Assembly: GCF_900116895.1 (NCBI RefSeq)
Contig: NZ_FPCF01000001.1
Coordinates: 744,001-808,000 of the forward strand
Origin: Pseudidiomarina donghaiensis
GTDB taxonomy: Bacteria; Pseudomonadota; Gammaproteobacteria; Enterobacterales; Alteromonadaceae
Direction: 5' to 3'
DNA length: 64,000 nucleotides
Below are positions 55,658 to 64,000 of the stretch, one piece after another (positions within the stretch are counted from its first letter, which is position 1; each line of letters starts with the position of its first letter). The notes under the pieces are model-generated. The model saw only the letters and a program-made list of their open reading frames with translations. It did not search any database and had not been told where the DNA came from. Position numbers and translations under genes: made by a program.

Positions 55658-56791
55658 ATGTTGCCCTATCAGGTTATTACCTCTAATGCCGAGCTGCTGG
55701 CTTTTTGCGAGCACGCTCGGCACGTTCCTTATCTTGCGTTAGATACCGAATTTGTTCGCAACCGTACTTATTATGCACGCTTAGGCTTGGTGCAAGTGCG
55801 CGCGGCAGACCAATTGGTGTTGATTGATCCTGTTGCTGGGCTTGACCTAGAGCCGTTTTGGGAACTGTTAAAAGACCCGAACGTGCACATTGTCATTCAT
55901 GCTGGTGGTGAAGATTACGAGATACTGGCCCAGCACATGGGACAAATACCAACGCACATTTTTGACACCCAAATTGGCGCAGCATTTGCCGGGCATGGCG
56001 AAGCGCTAGGCTATGCGGCGCTGGTGAAGCACTATACCGACATTGAAGTGGACAAATCACAGTCACGCACCGACTGGATGCAACGGCCTTTAGCGCCTGA
56101 ACAGTTGGATTATGCCGCCGCTGATGTGTTTTACCTACATGATATTTACCCCCGTTTACGCTCAGAGCTTTCGGCTGAAAAGCTTGAGTTGGTTGAAGCG
56201 GAAAGTGCACTGCAAGTGGCTAAACGTGGTGAACAAACGCCGACAAAGTGGCTGTATTTGTTCTTTGGCAATGCCTGGCAGTGTAATCGTCAACAATTAG
56301 CTGTATTGCGTGAGCTGATGGGCTGGCGCTTAGATCGGGCGAAAAAATCAGATATTCCACTGGGCTTTGTCGCGAAAGATCACACCTTGCTTGAGCTAGC
56401 TCGGCGCATGCCTGAAACCACGGGGCAATTGCGAGGGATTACCGACTTGTCGCCCATGACCATTCGCTATGCGGGCGATGATTTATTAGCGGCGATTCGC
56501 CAAGGTAAAGCCGCAACCGAATTGCCAGCTCAGCTGGAACGGTTAACGGATATGCGAGGCTACAAACCAGTTTTTAATGCCATTAAGCAGCAAATTACCG
56601 CATTAGCAAAAGAACTTGGTATTGAGCCAGGCATGGTTGCTTCGCGTCGGCAAATTAATGACGTCATTCATTGGCAGTGGCAAGTACCAAACGAAGCCAA
56701 GTCTGACCTGTCATCACCGGACTTGTACGTGGGCTGGCGGGGCGCTAAGCTTAGTACTCACTTGGACGCCATTTTTAAACGGGATCGTTAA
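55658..56791 (+). CDS. rnd: Ribonuclease D
   Basis: A 377-residue 3'-5' exoribonuclease that trims tRNA precursors. The DEDD nuclease motifs are ALDTEFVRNRTYYARLGLVQV (Exo I), VIHAGGEDYEIL (Exo II) and YAAADVFYLHDIY (Exo III); two HRDC-like helical domains follow (residues about 205-370). The gene sits between fadD and ycgL, the standard gammaproteobacterial position. Confidence 0.96.
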   Translation: MLPYQVITSNAELLAFCEHARHVPYLALDTEFVRNRTYYARLGLVQVRAADQLVLIDPVAGLDLEPFWELLKDPNVHIVIHAGGEDYEILAQHMGQIPTHIFDTQIGAAFAGHGEALGYAALVKHYTDIEVDKSQSRTDWMQRPLAPEQLDYAAADVFYLHDIYPRLRSELSAEKLELVEAESALQVAKRGEQTPTKWLYLFFGNAWQCNRQQLAVLRELMGWRLDRAKKSDIPLGFVAKDHTLLELARRMPETTGQLRGITDLSPMTIRYAGDDLLAAIRQGKAATELPAQLERLTDMRGYKPVFNAIKQQITALAKELGIEPGMVASRRQINDVIHWQWQVPNEAKSDLSSPDLYVGWRGAKLSTHLDAIFKRDR

Positions 56792-56793
56792 GC

Positions 56794-57075
56794 ATGTTGT
56801 GTGCGATTTACCGCAGTCCGAAGCGGGCTGATACCTATTTGTACCTGCCGCATCCGGCTGACTTTACAAAAATTCCTGAACCTTTGCAGAAAAGCTTTGG
56901 TCAACCTATACATGTAATGACCATGGCGCTTAAAGACGAGCGCAAGTTGGCTCGTATGAGTGTCGCTGAGCTAAAGCAACACCTAGAAGAGCCCGGTTAT
57001 TACTTACAAATGCCACCAAAGCAAGAAAGCTTATTGGATGCTCACAAAAAGCAACAACAGGAGTCTGCACGCTGA
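56794..57075 (+). CDS. ycgL: YcgL domain protein
   Basis: A 93-residue protein with the YcgL start LCAIYRSPKRADTYLYLP and end GYYLQMPPKQESLL. The small alpha/beta fold has no established function. It follows rnd by 2 nt and shares one base with the next gene. Confidence 0.93.
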   Translation: MLCAIYRSPKRADTYLYLPHPADFTKIPEPLQKSFGQPIHVMTMALKDERKLARMSVAELKQHLEEPGYYLQMPPKQESLLDAHKKQQQESAR

Positions 57076-58085
57076 TGCAAGTTACCATGCCAATTTTTCG
57101 ATTATTTGCCCTTGGGGTGATGAGTTTGTGGGCTTCGGCCACTGTGGCGCAAGAAGCCGACGCTAATGAGAAAAACGCGGAGGGTTTTGCGGCTTACGTT
57201 GAAATCATCAAACAAGAAGCGCTGGCGGATGGGTACAGCCAAGCAACCTTGGACAAAGCTTTTGCCAACGCGCGCTTTTATCAGCGTTCGGTAAAAGCCG
57301 ACCGCAACCAACCGGAATTTAAGCTAACGCTCGATACCTATTTGCCGCGTGCGGTGCCAGAGTGGAAAGCAAAAAAAGCAGTGGAAAAGCTTGAGGAACA
57401 CCGCGAATTGCTAGAAAAAATTGGCAAAGAATTTGGCGTGCAACCGCGCTTTATTGTGGCGCTGTGGGGTATTGAAACCAATTTTGGTAGCTTTACCGGT
57501 GGCCAAGATGTTATATCAGCGCTAACGACCATGGCTTATGAAGGACGCCGCGAAGCATTTTTTAAGAAAGAGCTTTGGCACGCGTTAACTATTGTTGAAG
57601 AAGGTCACATTGATATTGAGCAAATGCGAGGCTCGTGGGCCGGCGCCATGGGCCAGACTCAATTTATGCCAAGCTCATTTATGCAATATGCCATTGATTA
57701 CGACGGTGATGGCCGTAAAGACATTTGGGGCTCAATGGGCGATGTGTTTGCGTCAGCAGCCAATTATTTGAAATCGGTTGGCTGGCGTGATGACGTCACT
57801 TGGGGCCGCCAAGTGCAGTTGCCAGAAGGTTTTGATACCAAGTTAGCCGGCTTGAAAACTAAGAAAACATTGGCGCAATGGCAAGCACTAGGCGTGCGCC
57901 GTTATGACGGCTCAGACTTACCGCAACGCGATGATCTGCAAGCCTCGGTGGTAATTCCGGATGATAATCAAGGCCGTGTTTATTTGGCCTACGATAACTA
58001 CGACGCATTAATGCGTTGGAACCGCTCGCATTATTTTGTGGCCGCGGTTGGGTATTTATCTGATCGAATTCGCTTTCCACGATGA
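57075..58085 (+). CDS. Lytic murein transglycosylase (MltB family)
   Basis: A 336-residue exported enzyme that cleaves peptidoglycan with anhydro-muropeptide formation. A signal peptide covers about residues 1-25 (ending ATVAQE); no lipobox Cys is present, so it is soluble in the periplasm. The catalytic Glu is in ALWGIETNFG (about residue 136), followed by RGSWAGAMGQTQFMPSSFMQYAIDYDGD read in two parts. Family GH103 is likely. It overlaps the next gene by 4 nt. Confidence 0.92.
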   Translation: MQVTMPIFRLFALGVMSLWASATVAQEADANEKNAEGFAAYVEIIKQEALADGYSQATLDKAFANARFYQRSVKADRNQPEFKLTLDTYLPRAVPEWKAKKAVEKLEEHRELLEKIGKEFGVQPRFIVALWGIETNFGSFTGGQDVISALTTMAYEGRREAFFKKELWHALTIVEEGHIDIEQMRGSWAGAMGQTQFMPSSFMQYAIDYDGDGRKDIWGSMGDVFASAANYLKSVGWRDDVTWGRQVQLPEGFDTKLAGLKTKKTLAQWQALGVRRYDGSDLPQRDDLQASVVIPDDNQGRVYLAYDNYDALMRWNRSHYFVAAVGYLSDRIRFPR

Positions 58086-58726
58086 GCTTACCGAACCCTT
58101 CCAAAATAGTCTGTGTGGGCCGCAATTATGTGGCCCATGCAGAAGAATTAAATAACCCATTACCGACACGGCCATTATTATTTATGAAGCCACCCTCGGC
58201 GATTAGCTATTTGCCTGAGGTGGTTATTCCAAGCGATCAAGGCGAGTGCCAACACGAAATTGAATTGGCCGTTTATATTGGTCAACCGCTTCGCAAAGCC
58301 ACAACTGAGCAAGCGCAGCAGGCTATTGTTGGCTATGGCGTCGCGCTTGATTTAACACTGCGCCAAGTCCAAAGCGAATTAAAAGCGGCAGGGCAGCCGT
58401 GGGAACGCGCTAAAGCCTTCGATGGCTCCTGCGTTTTAGGGCCAATGGTGTCGCTTAACGAATTAGAAAATGGCGGTGATTTTACCATTCAACTTGAGGT
58501 AAACGGCCAGACTCGGCAAGTGGGCCACAGCCACCAGATGATTTTTGCCATCGATGATCTGTTAGCCGATATCAGTCAGCAGTTTACCTTACAGCCGGGC
58601 GATATCGTTTTAACCGGTACCCCAGCGGGTGTCGCATCATTGGCGCTAAACGATCAGCTGACGTTGCATTTAAGCCAAGGCGATAAGCACTGGCAGTGGC
58701 ACGGCTCTGTGCGTTGCGAGGCCTAA
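58082..58726 (+). CDS. Fumarylacetoacetate hydrolase family protein (YcgM-like)
   Basis: A 214-residue FAH-fold protein. Metal ligands appear in HEIELAVYIG (two Glu) and ALDLTLRQVQ (Asp), with the glycine-rich end TGTPAGV. Such proteins act as acylpyruvate hydrolases or oxaloacetate decarboxylases; the substrate is uncertain. The gene is coupled at both ends, sharing TAATG with ycgN. Confidence 0.9.
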   Translation: MSLPNPSKIVCVGRNYVAHAEELNNPLPTRPLLFMKPPSAISYLPEVVIPSDQGECQHEIELAVYIGQPLRKATTEQAQQAIVGYGVALDLTLRQVQSELKAAGQPWERAKAFDGSCVLGPMVSLNELENGGDFTIQLEVNGQTRQVGHSHQMIFAIDDLLADISQQFTLQPGDIVLTGTPAGVASLALNDQLTLHLSQGDKHWQWHGSVRCEA

Positions 58727-59175
58727 TGTTCTGGCAAGAAAAAACACTGGAGCAAATGACCCACGAAGAGTGGGAGTCATTGTGTGACGGTTGTGGCAAG
58801 TGCTGTTTGCACAAACTGATTGACGAAGACGATCAGCAAGAAGTCATTCACTATACCGACGTGAGTTGTCGGTTACTGAATACCAAAACAGGCTTTTGCT
58901 CCGATTATGCGAACCGTAAACGGCAAGTACCCGACTGCGTGGTGATTACCCCTGCAAATGTTTACGATCTTGATTACATGCCACCAAGCTGTGCTTATCG
59001 GCGCTTAGCCGAAGGCCGTGGTTTAGCCAGTTGGCATCCGTTATTGCACGATGGTGATCGTGGGCCCATGATGGCTGCTGGCATGAGTGCGGCTGGGTTG
59101 GTGGATAGCGAAGACCAAGTAACGGAAGATCTTGAATTAAGAATTGTTACTTGGCCTTTAAACGATAGTGATTGA
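58726..59175 (+). CDS. ycgN: YcgN family cysteine-rich protein
   Basis: A 149-residue protein with the UPF0260 pattern: WESLCDGCGKCCLHKL (CxxCxxCC), then VSCRLLNTKTGFCSDY and PPSCAYRRLAEGRGLASWHPLL. The cysteines suggest metal or cluster binding. It starts at ATG 58726, overlapping the preceding TAA. It converges on dsbB with a 9-nt gap. Confidence 0.93.
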   Translation: MFWQEKTLEQMTHEEWESLCDGCGKCCLHKLIDEDDQQEVIHYTDVSCRLLNTKTGFCSDYANRKRQVPDCVVITPANVYDLDYMPPSCAYRRLAEGRGLASWHPLLHDGDRGPMMAAGMSAAGLVDSEDQVTEDLELRIVTWPLNDSD

Positions 59176-59184
59176 TTTGCGCGG

Positions 59185-59706
59185 TTACAGGCGGCGTAGC
59201 TTGAGTAGCCGTGCCAAAATAATGAGTACCGCGGCAATTGCGTAGGCTGCAAAAAGAATCTGCATCCAGCCCGGCATACTGATACCAACAAACTGCCAAT
59301 CAATTTCACCACATTGTCCCGGCGCGGCGAAAAAACTTGGAATCCATTCGTGCAATGGCATCCAGCTTGGGAAGCCTGGGTACATGTCGCATACAAATAA
59401 CCAATTATTTTCGGCATTTTGAATTTCTAAATGGCTTGTGGCTATACGCCAGCCCCAAACCGATGCAATTAACCAACCCGCATAACCCACCAGTCGCGCC
59501 CAAACAACCTGCGGTGCCACCAATGGAATTAATGCCGCAAGGCCAATTACTAGCACGGCGGTACGCTGTTCTATACATTTTACGCACGGCTCTAAACCCA
59601 TTTGATATTGAAAAAACAATGCGGCAGCGAGTAGCGCAAAACATGAGCCCGCTAATAAGGCCCAAGCGCCGCGTTTGGCGGGCAGTTTAGCTAAAAAATT
59701 AAGCAT
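59185..59706 (-). CDS. dsbB: Disulfide bond formation protein B
   Basis: A 173-residue inner-membrane protein with four transmembrane helices that re-oxidises DsbA and passes electrons to quinones. The first redox pair is in LEPCVKCIEQR (CVKC) and the second pair in FVCDMYPGF and APGQCGEIDW. It is divergent from fadR. Confidence 0.94.
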   Translation of the reverse strand: MLNFLAKLPAKRGAWALLAGSCFALLAAALFFQYQMGLEPCVKCIEQRTAVLVIGLAALIPLVAPQVVWARLVGYAGWLIASVWGWRIATSHLEIQNAENNWLFVCDMYPGFPSWMPLHEWIPSFFAAPGQCGEIDWQFVGISMPGWMQILFAAYAIAAVLIILARLLKLRRL

Positions 59707-59792
59707 GAATTCACCTTGTTATTGTTATTTGCTCAGCACCTTACCTGAGCCTTTTTGGCTTGTCGATAAGATTGCGTTAAGAAGCTTTACAA

Positions 59793-59809
59793 AACTTGTC
59801 CGACCATTG
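59793..59809 (-). promoter_or_regulatory. FadR-like operator upstream of fadR
   Basis: Read on the minus strand, CAATGGTCGGACAAGTT matches about 13 of 17 positions of the FadR operator, including TGGTCGGAC. It lies 85 nt before the fadR start in the dsbB/fadR divergent region, and would fit autoregulation. Confidence 0.6.
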
Positions 59810-59894
59810 CAAACACTGCTAGAATTGAAGGTCTTGTAAATATAACAAATAGCAACCTATTATAGGCAACGTTATTCAAAACACAGGCCATTTC

Positions 59895-60605
59895 ATGATC
59901 ATCAAGGCACAAAGTCCAGCGGGTTTTGCCGAGGAATACATTGTAAAGTCAATCTGGAACGGGCATTTTGCGCCTGGCACTATTTTGCCAGCTGAGCGCG
60001 AGCTATCTGAATTGATAGGTGTTACGCGTACCACTTTACGTGAAGTATTGCAGCGTTTAGCGCGCGACGGGTGGTTGACCATTCAACATGGCAAGCCAAC
60101 TCGCGTGAATAACTTCTGGGAAACTTCAGGGTTAAATATTCTTGAAACTTTGGCGCGCCTTGACGAAGACGGTATGCCAGAGCTGGTTGACCAACTGCTA
60201 TCAGCACGCACCAATATTAGTGCCATTTATATTCGCCAAGCGGTGCGTAATGCACCAGAAAAGGTGGCTGAATTACTGCAAGAGGCAGAAGGTTTAGACG
60301 ACACGGCAGAGGCGTTCAGCCAATACGATTACCGTTTAAACCATGATTTGGCGCAGGCGTCAGGTAACCCTATTTATGTGTTGGTACTGAATGGTTTCAA
60401 AGGCTTGTATTCGCGTATTGGTAACTTTTATTTCTCCAACGACGATGCACGCAAGTTAGCGCGTAAATACTATGCAGATCTCAAAGAAATGGCTGCTGAT
60501 TCGCGTCGTGACGATGCGGTGATGTTAGTTCGTGAATACGGTTACCAGTCGGGTCGTATTTGGCACAGCATGCGCGGCGATATTCCCGATAATTTAGTGG
60601 AATAA
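59895..60605 (+). CDS. fadR: Fatty-acid metabolism regulator FadR
   Basis: A 236-residue GntR-family regulator. The N-terminal winged helix ([44 protein letters not shown]) and C-terminal acyl-CoA domain (NRLNHDL-like [27 protein letters not shown]) follow FadR. It represses beta-oxidation genes and activates unsaturated fatty-acid synthesis until released by long-chain acyl-CoA. Sites with its operator core precede fadD, the FabH-like gene and fadR itself. Confidence 0.94.
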   Translation: MIIKAQSPAGFAEEYIVKSIWNGHFAPGTILPAERELSELIGVTRTTLREVLQRLARDGWLTIQHGKPTRVNNFWETSGLNILETLARLDEDGMPELVDQLLSARTNISAIYIRQAVRNAPEKVAELLQEAEGLDDTAEAFSQYDYRLNHDLAQASGNPIYVLVLNGFKGLYSRIGNFYFSNDDARKLARKYYADLKEMAADSRRDDAVMLVREYGYQSGRIWHSMRGDIPDNLVE

Positions 60606-60635
60606 GAGCAAAAGCGATAAGTTAAAAGAGCAAAA

Positions 60636-60669
60636 GCGATATTAGCTATTAGATATTGGATATTAGATA
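60636..60669. repeat. Dispersed palindromic repeat, copy C (single arm)
   Basis: GCGATATTAGCTATTAGAT continuing into TGGATATTAGATA matches the left arm of copies A and B, with the same AGCAAAA flank. The right arm is absent, and a partial AGCAAAAGCGATAA at 60607-60620 stands just before it. It lies between fadR and the ankyrin gene. Confidence 0.8.
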
Positions 60670-60761
60670 AAAGCAGCTACGAGAAGTTAGCTAACTGGCC
60701 ACGGCATTCGTAATTCGGTTAAGATTCACTAGACAATAATAAAAAAAATTGGTGAATCTTA

Positions 60762-61946
60762 ATGACCCCCTCAAAATTAATCCTCTGTATAAAATTAATA
60801 ACCATTGTCTTGTTGCTAAGTTTAGCGGGTTGTCAGTCAACATCATCTGATAAACCTGTCTATGCAGGGCCTGTTTTACCCGACAATTATGACTTCAAGT
60901 TTGGTGATAAAGACATGGCCGCAGCCATGCACGCGGTTTATTTACATAAAACAGACGAATTAGAGCAGTTGCTCCAAGCAAAAAAATTCTATTGGTATAT
61001 CAACTTTGGCCATCTTGAGTCGGCGCCTTTGCTTTCTCACCTTGCTATAATTTCGTCGTGTTACGACTGTATTGATGTGTTTGCGAAGGTTGGGTTTGAC
61101 CTGAATAAGCGCGATAAGTACGGTCGCACGCCATTGATTTATGCCGCCTTGTCGTCGAAGCCCAAATTTATTCCGTTATTAGCCGCACATAGTGACATTG
61201 ACGCGCGTTTAGATGCGAAGACAGGGTTCACTGCTTTGCATATGGCAACCAATAAGAATTTTCCAGCCACTATTAAAGCATTGGTAGAGCAGGGTGCCGA
61301 TATTGAAGCCCGTGATGTGAATCAATGGACTGCACTGCACCATGCGGTGCAAATGGGCTTTGTTGAAAGCAGCAAAATGCTGCTAGAACTGGGTGCAGAT
61401 CCAAATGCGCTATCGGTTAGTCATTGGACAACGCTACACCAAACGGGCAATCGCATTAATACAGCCGATGAGACCAATATAGCCGCCATAGCGAAACTAT
61501 TATTAGATGCCGGCGTGAATATAGATGTGCAGTCGGATAAAGGTATTACGGCCCTGCAATTGAGTATTTGGCAACGTCGTGACAGTGTGACGGAGTTATT
61601 ATTAGCGCAAAACTCGGATCTTCATGTGGTCGACAATGAAGGATGGTCGGCATTGTCATATGCGGTAGATAAAGGCGATATAAAAACGGCAAAAGTATTA
61701 CTTGATGCCGGAGTAGACCCACAGCCACGTTCATCAACCGGTTGGACACCTTTGATGTTTTTAGCGAACGATAATTATCAACATGACGAGTTAATTATTG
61801 AGTTCGCTGAGCTGCTTATTGAGCACGGTGCGTCGGTTTTTAATATAAACAATGGCGGCAAATCTATTGCTGACTTAGCAAAAGAAAATAATAAACCGGC
61901 GTTGTTGAAATTGTTGGAATACCGCGGCGCAAAGACGACCGATTAA
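60762..61946 (+). CDS. Ankyrin-repeat lipoprotein
   Basis: A 394-residue protein. The signal peptide ends in the lipobox LAGC (about residues 21-24), so it is probably a lipoprotein. The remainder consists of about eight ankyrin repeats (for example DKYGRTPLIYAALSS, QWTALHHAVQMGFVESSKML, GWSALSYAVDKGDIKTAKVL, GWTPLMFLAND). Ankyrin repeats mediate protein contacts; the partner is unknown. It converges on sodB, sharing a bidirectional terminator. Confidence 0.9.
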   Translation: MTPSKLILCIKLITIVLLLSLAGCQSTSSDKPVYAGPVLPDNYDFKFGDKDMAAAMHAVYLHKTDELEQLLQAKKFYWYINFGHLESAPLLSHLAIISSCYDCIDVFAKVGFDLNKRDKYGRTPLIYAALSSKPKFIPLLAAHSDIDARLDAKTGFTALHMATNKNFPATIKALVEQGADIEARDVNQWTALHHAVQMGFVESSKMLLELGADPNALSVSHWTTLHQTGNRINTADETNIAAIAKLLLDAGVNIDVQSDKGITALQLSIWQRRDSVTELLLAQNSDLHVVDNEGWSALSYAVDKGDIKTAKVLLDAGVDPQPRSSTGWTPLMFLANDNYQHDELIIEFAELLIEHGASVFNINNGGKSIADLAKENNKPALLKLLEYRGAKTTD

Positions 61947-61953
61947 TCGACAT

Positions 61954-61980
61954 AAAAAAGCCCGCGTGAAGCGGGCTTTT
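61954..61980. terminator. Bidirectional terminator between the ankyrin gene and sodB
   Basis: A perfect 10-bp stem, AAAAGCCCGC / GCGGGCTTTT, with a GTGAA loop. The A and T tracts on either side allow termination from both directions. Confidence 0.93.
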
Positions 61981-61998
61981 GAATAACTGACTTATTGA

Positions 61999-62580
61999 TT
62001 AAGCAAAGTTTTTCTCTACGAAATCCCAGTTTACTAGGTTCCAGAATGCGTTTAAGTAGTTCGGGCGCGCATTACGATAATCGATGTAATAAGCGTGCTC
62101 CCAAACGTCAACGGTTAGGATAGGGGTAACTGACGAGTCAGTTAATGGGGTTTCAGCGTTGCTGGTGTTCACGATAGCTACTGAACCGTCAGCTTTTTTC
62201 ACCAGCCAAGTCCAACCTGAACCGAAGTTACCAGCGGCTTGCGCGCTGAATTCTTCTTTGAACTTGTCGAATGAACCGAACGCTGCATTAATAGCGTCCG
62301 CTACTGCGCCCGTTGGTGCGCCGCCGCCATTTGGGCTTAGGCAGTTCCAGTAGAACGTGTGGTTCCATACTTGCGCTGCGTTGTTAAATACGCCGCCTTT
62401 AGAAGTCTTGATGATGTCTTCGAGTGACTTGCCTTCCATATCGGTGCCTTTTACCGCATCGTTCAGCTTGGTCACGTAAGTTTGGTGATGCTTACCATAG
62501 TGGTATTCAATGGTTTCAGCTGAGATATGTGGCTCAAGTGCATTTTTCTCGTAAGGCAATGCTGGTAATTCAAATGCCAT
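61999..62580 (-). CDS. sodB: Superoxide dismutase (Fe type)
   Basis: A 193-residue cytoplasmic enzyme that dismutates superoxide. Metal ligands are visible in [31 protein letters not shown] and [17 protein letters not shown]. The [12 protein letters not shown] and [15 protein letters not shown] patterns favour the iron form. It stands divergently from grxD. Confidence 0.95.
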   Translation of the reverse strand: MAFELPALPYEKNALEPHISAETIEYHYGKHHQTYVTKLNDAVKGTDMEGKSLEDIIKTSKGGVFNNAAQVWNHTFYWNCLSPNGGGAPTGAVADAINAAFGSFDKFKEEFSAQAAGNFGSGWTWLVKKADGSVAIVNTSNAETPLTDSSVTPILTVDVWEHAYYIDYRNARPNYLNAFWNLVNWDFVEKNFA

Positions 62581-62818
62581 GTCGACTCTCCGTTGTTGTT
62601 GAGAAATGAATGTTTGTTGTGGTTTTAAATTCTTGGCATTTTACCATTGAATTCAAAACTTGCTGTCACTATATAGTTAAATTGTGGCACAAAAGTTTAT
62701 TTCAAGGGTTAACTTTACCCAAAAGTATAACTTGTTTGTGGCGATTTGGCGTACTGAAAGTGTCATGGACATGTGATAAACTGTGCGCCGTTTGAAACGC
62801 TTAATACCTGAGGTAATC

Positions 62819-63157
62819 ATGGAAACTGTTGAAAAGATTAAGCAGCAGATCGCAGAAAACCCGATTCTGTTATACATGAAAGGTTCTCCGAAGTTGCCAA
62901 GTTGCGGCTTCTCTTCGCAAGCTTCACAAGCCCTAATGAGCTGTGGCCAAGCCTTTGCGTATGTCGATATTCTGCAAAACCCTGAAATTCGTGCTGAGCT
63001 GCCTAAATATGCAGACTGGCCAACGTTCCCGCAGTTATGGGTAGAAGGCGAGTTAGTCGGCGGCTGTGACATTATTTTGGAAATGTTCCAAAAGGGTGAG
63101 TTACAAGAATTAATTAATGAAGTGGCTGCGCGTCATCCGGCGCCAGAAGCTGAGTAA
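62819..63157 (+). CDS. grxD: Monothiol glutaredoxin (Grx4 family)
   Basis: About 112 residues from ATG 62819 after GAGG (62810-62813). The CGFS active site is in LPSCGFSSQA, with the glutathione-binding WPTFPQLWVEGELVGGCDI. CGFS glutaredoxins bind [2Fe-2S] clusters with glutathione and take part in iron-sulfur trafficking. A peroxiredoxin gene follows 36 nt later. Confidence 0.95.
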   Translation: METVEKIKQQIAENPILLYMKGSPKLPSCGFSSQASQALMSCGQAFAYVDILQNPEIRAELPKYADWPTFPQLWVEGELVGGCDIILEMFQKGELQELINEVAARHPAPEAE

Positions 63158-63193
63158 TTTTCGTTTAAACACACAATAAAATGGAGATAAACC

Positions 63194-63799
63194 ATGGGTG
63201 TATTAGTAGGTCGTAAGGCTCCTAACTTTACTGCTGCTGCAGTATTAGGCAACGGTGAAATTGTTGAAAACTTCAACTTGTTCGAGCAAATCAAAGGTAA
63301 AAAAGCAGTTATCTTTTTCTACCCACTCGACTTCACTTTCGTATGTCCTTCTGAGTTGATCGCATTTGATCACCGTTTAGAAGAATTCAAAAAGCGCGGC
63401 GTTGAAGTGATTGGTGTGTCTATCGACTCACAATTCACGCACAACGCATGGCGTAACACTGCCGAAGCTGACGGCGGCATCGGTGAAGTGAAATATCCAT
63501 TGGTTGCAGACGTGAAGCACTCTATCTGCCGTGCTTACGACGTTGAGCACCCAGAAGCTGGCGTTGCTTTCCGTGCGTCGTTCTTAATCGACGAAGACGG
63601 CGTTGTACGTCACCAAATCGTGAACGACTTACCATTAGGTCGTAACATTGACGAAATGATTCGTTTGGTTGACGCGTTGAACTTCCACCAGAAGCACGGC
63701 GACGTATGCCCAGCTGGCTGGAAAGAAGGCGACGAAGGTATGAAGGCTGATCCGAAAGGCGTTGCTGATTACCTGTCTAAAAACGCTAACAAGCTGTAA
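63194..63799 (+). CDS. 2-Cys peroxiredoxin (AhpC/Prx1 type)
   Basis: A 201-residue thiol peroxidase. The peroxidatic Cys is in LDFTFVCPSELIAF and the resolving Cys in GDVCPAGWKEGDEG. ATGGAGATAAACC precedes the ATG. It detoxifies hydrogen peroxide and organic peroxides, probably in one transcript with grxD. No ahpF is adjacent, so the reductant is likely thioredoxin or glutaredoxin. Confidence 0.93.
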   Translation: MGVLVGRKAPNFTAAAVLGNGEIVENFNLFEQIKGKKAVIFFYPLDFTFVCPSELIAFDHRLEEFKKRGVEVIGVSIDSQFTHNAWRNTAEADGGIGEVKYPLVADVKHSICRAYDVEHPEAGVAFRASFLIDEDGVVRHQIVNDLPLGRNIDEMIRLVDALNFHQKHGDVCPAGWKEGDEGMKADPKGVADYLSKNANKL

Positions 63800-63809
63800 A
63801 TACGAAGAG

Positions 63810-63839
63810 CGTTATTCGTTATTCGTTGTTCGTTATTCG
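63810..63839. repeat. Heptamer repeat array, locus 4
   Basis: CGTTATTCGTTATTCGTTGT and on is about four units of the TAACGAA heptamer on the opposite strand. It lies just after the peroxiredoxin gene and before the shared terminator. Confidence 0.8.
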
Positions 63840-63863
63840 GAAGAGTGAAAACGAACGATCGGA

Positions 63864-63889
63864 AAGGTCGCCCTTGGGCGGCCTTTTTT
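63864..63889. terminator. Terminator shared by the peroxiredoxin and racemase-family genes
   Basis: AAAGGTCGCCC pairs with GGGCGGCCTTT (one G-T pair), with a 2-nt TT loop and a run of T after it. On the minus strand it overlaps the stop codon of the racemase-family gene. Confidence 0.85.
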
Positions 63890-64000
63890 ATTTTAGGGCG
63901 GAAGCGACGGCTCTCGCGGCGTGAATTTCGGTGGTGTCGTAGAGTTTTATGGTGGTGTCCAATTGGTTTATGAGTAAGCTAATTTCAGTGCAGCCTAAAA
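63888..64000 (-). CDS. Aspartate/glutamate racemase family protein, C-terminal end (truncated by window edge)
   Basis: Minus-strand reading of the last 113 bases gives LGCTEISLLI, a short variable segment, then LYDTTEIHAARAVASALK and a stop (TAA at 63888-63890). LGCTE with the second catalytic Cys and DTTEIHA are typical of the C-terminus of aspartate/glutamate racemases. Only 36 residues are visible, so substrate and gene symbol cannot be given. Confidence 0.8.
   Translation of the reverse strand, partial: LGCTEISLLINQLDTTIKLYDTTEIHAARAVASALK

Overview
The window is a stretch of gammaproteobacterial chromosome. Gene order and protein character (prfA-prmC-sirB2-sirB1-kdsA, apt-dnaX-ybaB-recR-htpG-adk, hisGDCBHAFI, yoaA-tsaB-slp, fadD-rnd-ycgL, a TtpC-type TonB2 cluster, FadR together with a PsrA-like TetR) point to the Alteromonadales, probably Idiomarinaceae or a close relative. 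This placement is an inference from gene content; no database comparison was possible. I see no transposase, integrase, prophage, rRNA, tRNA or CRISPR array. The accessory material is mostly small dispersed repeats and short inserted genes.

Layout. 1-6.5 kb: 3' end of hemA, prfA, prmC, a lone receiver domain, sirB2, sirB1, a DUF819 membrane protein and kdsA. 6.5-12 kb: an unknown anchored protein, a PsrA-like TetR regulator with fadE, and ettA. 12.2-16.2 kb: glyA, nrdR, ribD and a ribBA-type gene whose cyclohydrolase half has lost its zinc cysteines. 16.2-20.2 kb (minus strand): ketopantoate reductase, AmpG-like permease, periplasmic cyclophilin and rlmG. 20.2-24 kb: a FabH paralogue with an enoyl-CoA hydratase, the 4.5S RNA gene, kynA and a short PriC-like gene. 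24-29.2 kb: a six-gene TonB2 system (DUF3450, TtpC, ExbB, ExbD, TonB, TPR protein). 29.2-31.3 kb: a RiPP-type metal-binding peptide cluster, consisting of a secreted precursor with seven EGKCG repeats, a DUF692/MNIO enzyme and a DUF2063 partner. 31.3-38.2 kb: a 41-residue membrane peptide, a CheY-like protein, apt, dnaX with an internal A10 slippage site, ybaB, recR, htpG and adk. 38.3-42 kb: MAPEG protein, hydrolase, cysteine desulfurase and NorM. 42-49.3 kb (minus strand): the complete his operon with a His-rich leader peptide and attenuator. 49.5-59.7 kb: yoaA, tsaB, slp, hydrolase, fadD, rnd, ycgL, lytic transglycosylase, FAH-family gene, ycgN and dsbB. 59.9-64 kb: fadR, an ankyrin lipoprotein, sodB, grxD, a peroxiredoxin and the 3' end of an aspartate racemase-family gene.

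How the genes connect. Fatty-acid metabolism is spread through the window: fadE with a TetR regulator, a FabH/enoyl-CoA hydratase pair, fadD and fadR. Three sites sharing the core TGGTCGGA lie upstream of the FabH-like gene, fadD and fadR, which suggests one FadR regulon. Redox and metal handling is also recurrent: the EGKCG peptide cluster, TonB2 energy transduction, sodB, grxD and peroxiredoxin.

The observations I would follow first are the EGKCG/MNIO cluster, the dnaX A10 site where a shift in either direction ends translation within a few codons, the hisL attenuator whose 5' leader contains a dispersed heptamer repeat, and two families of intergenic repeats (a roughly 82-bp imperfect palindrome and tandem TAACGAA heptamers).
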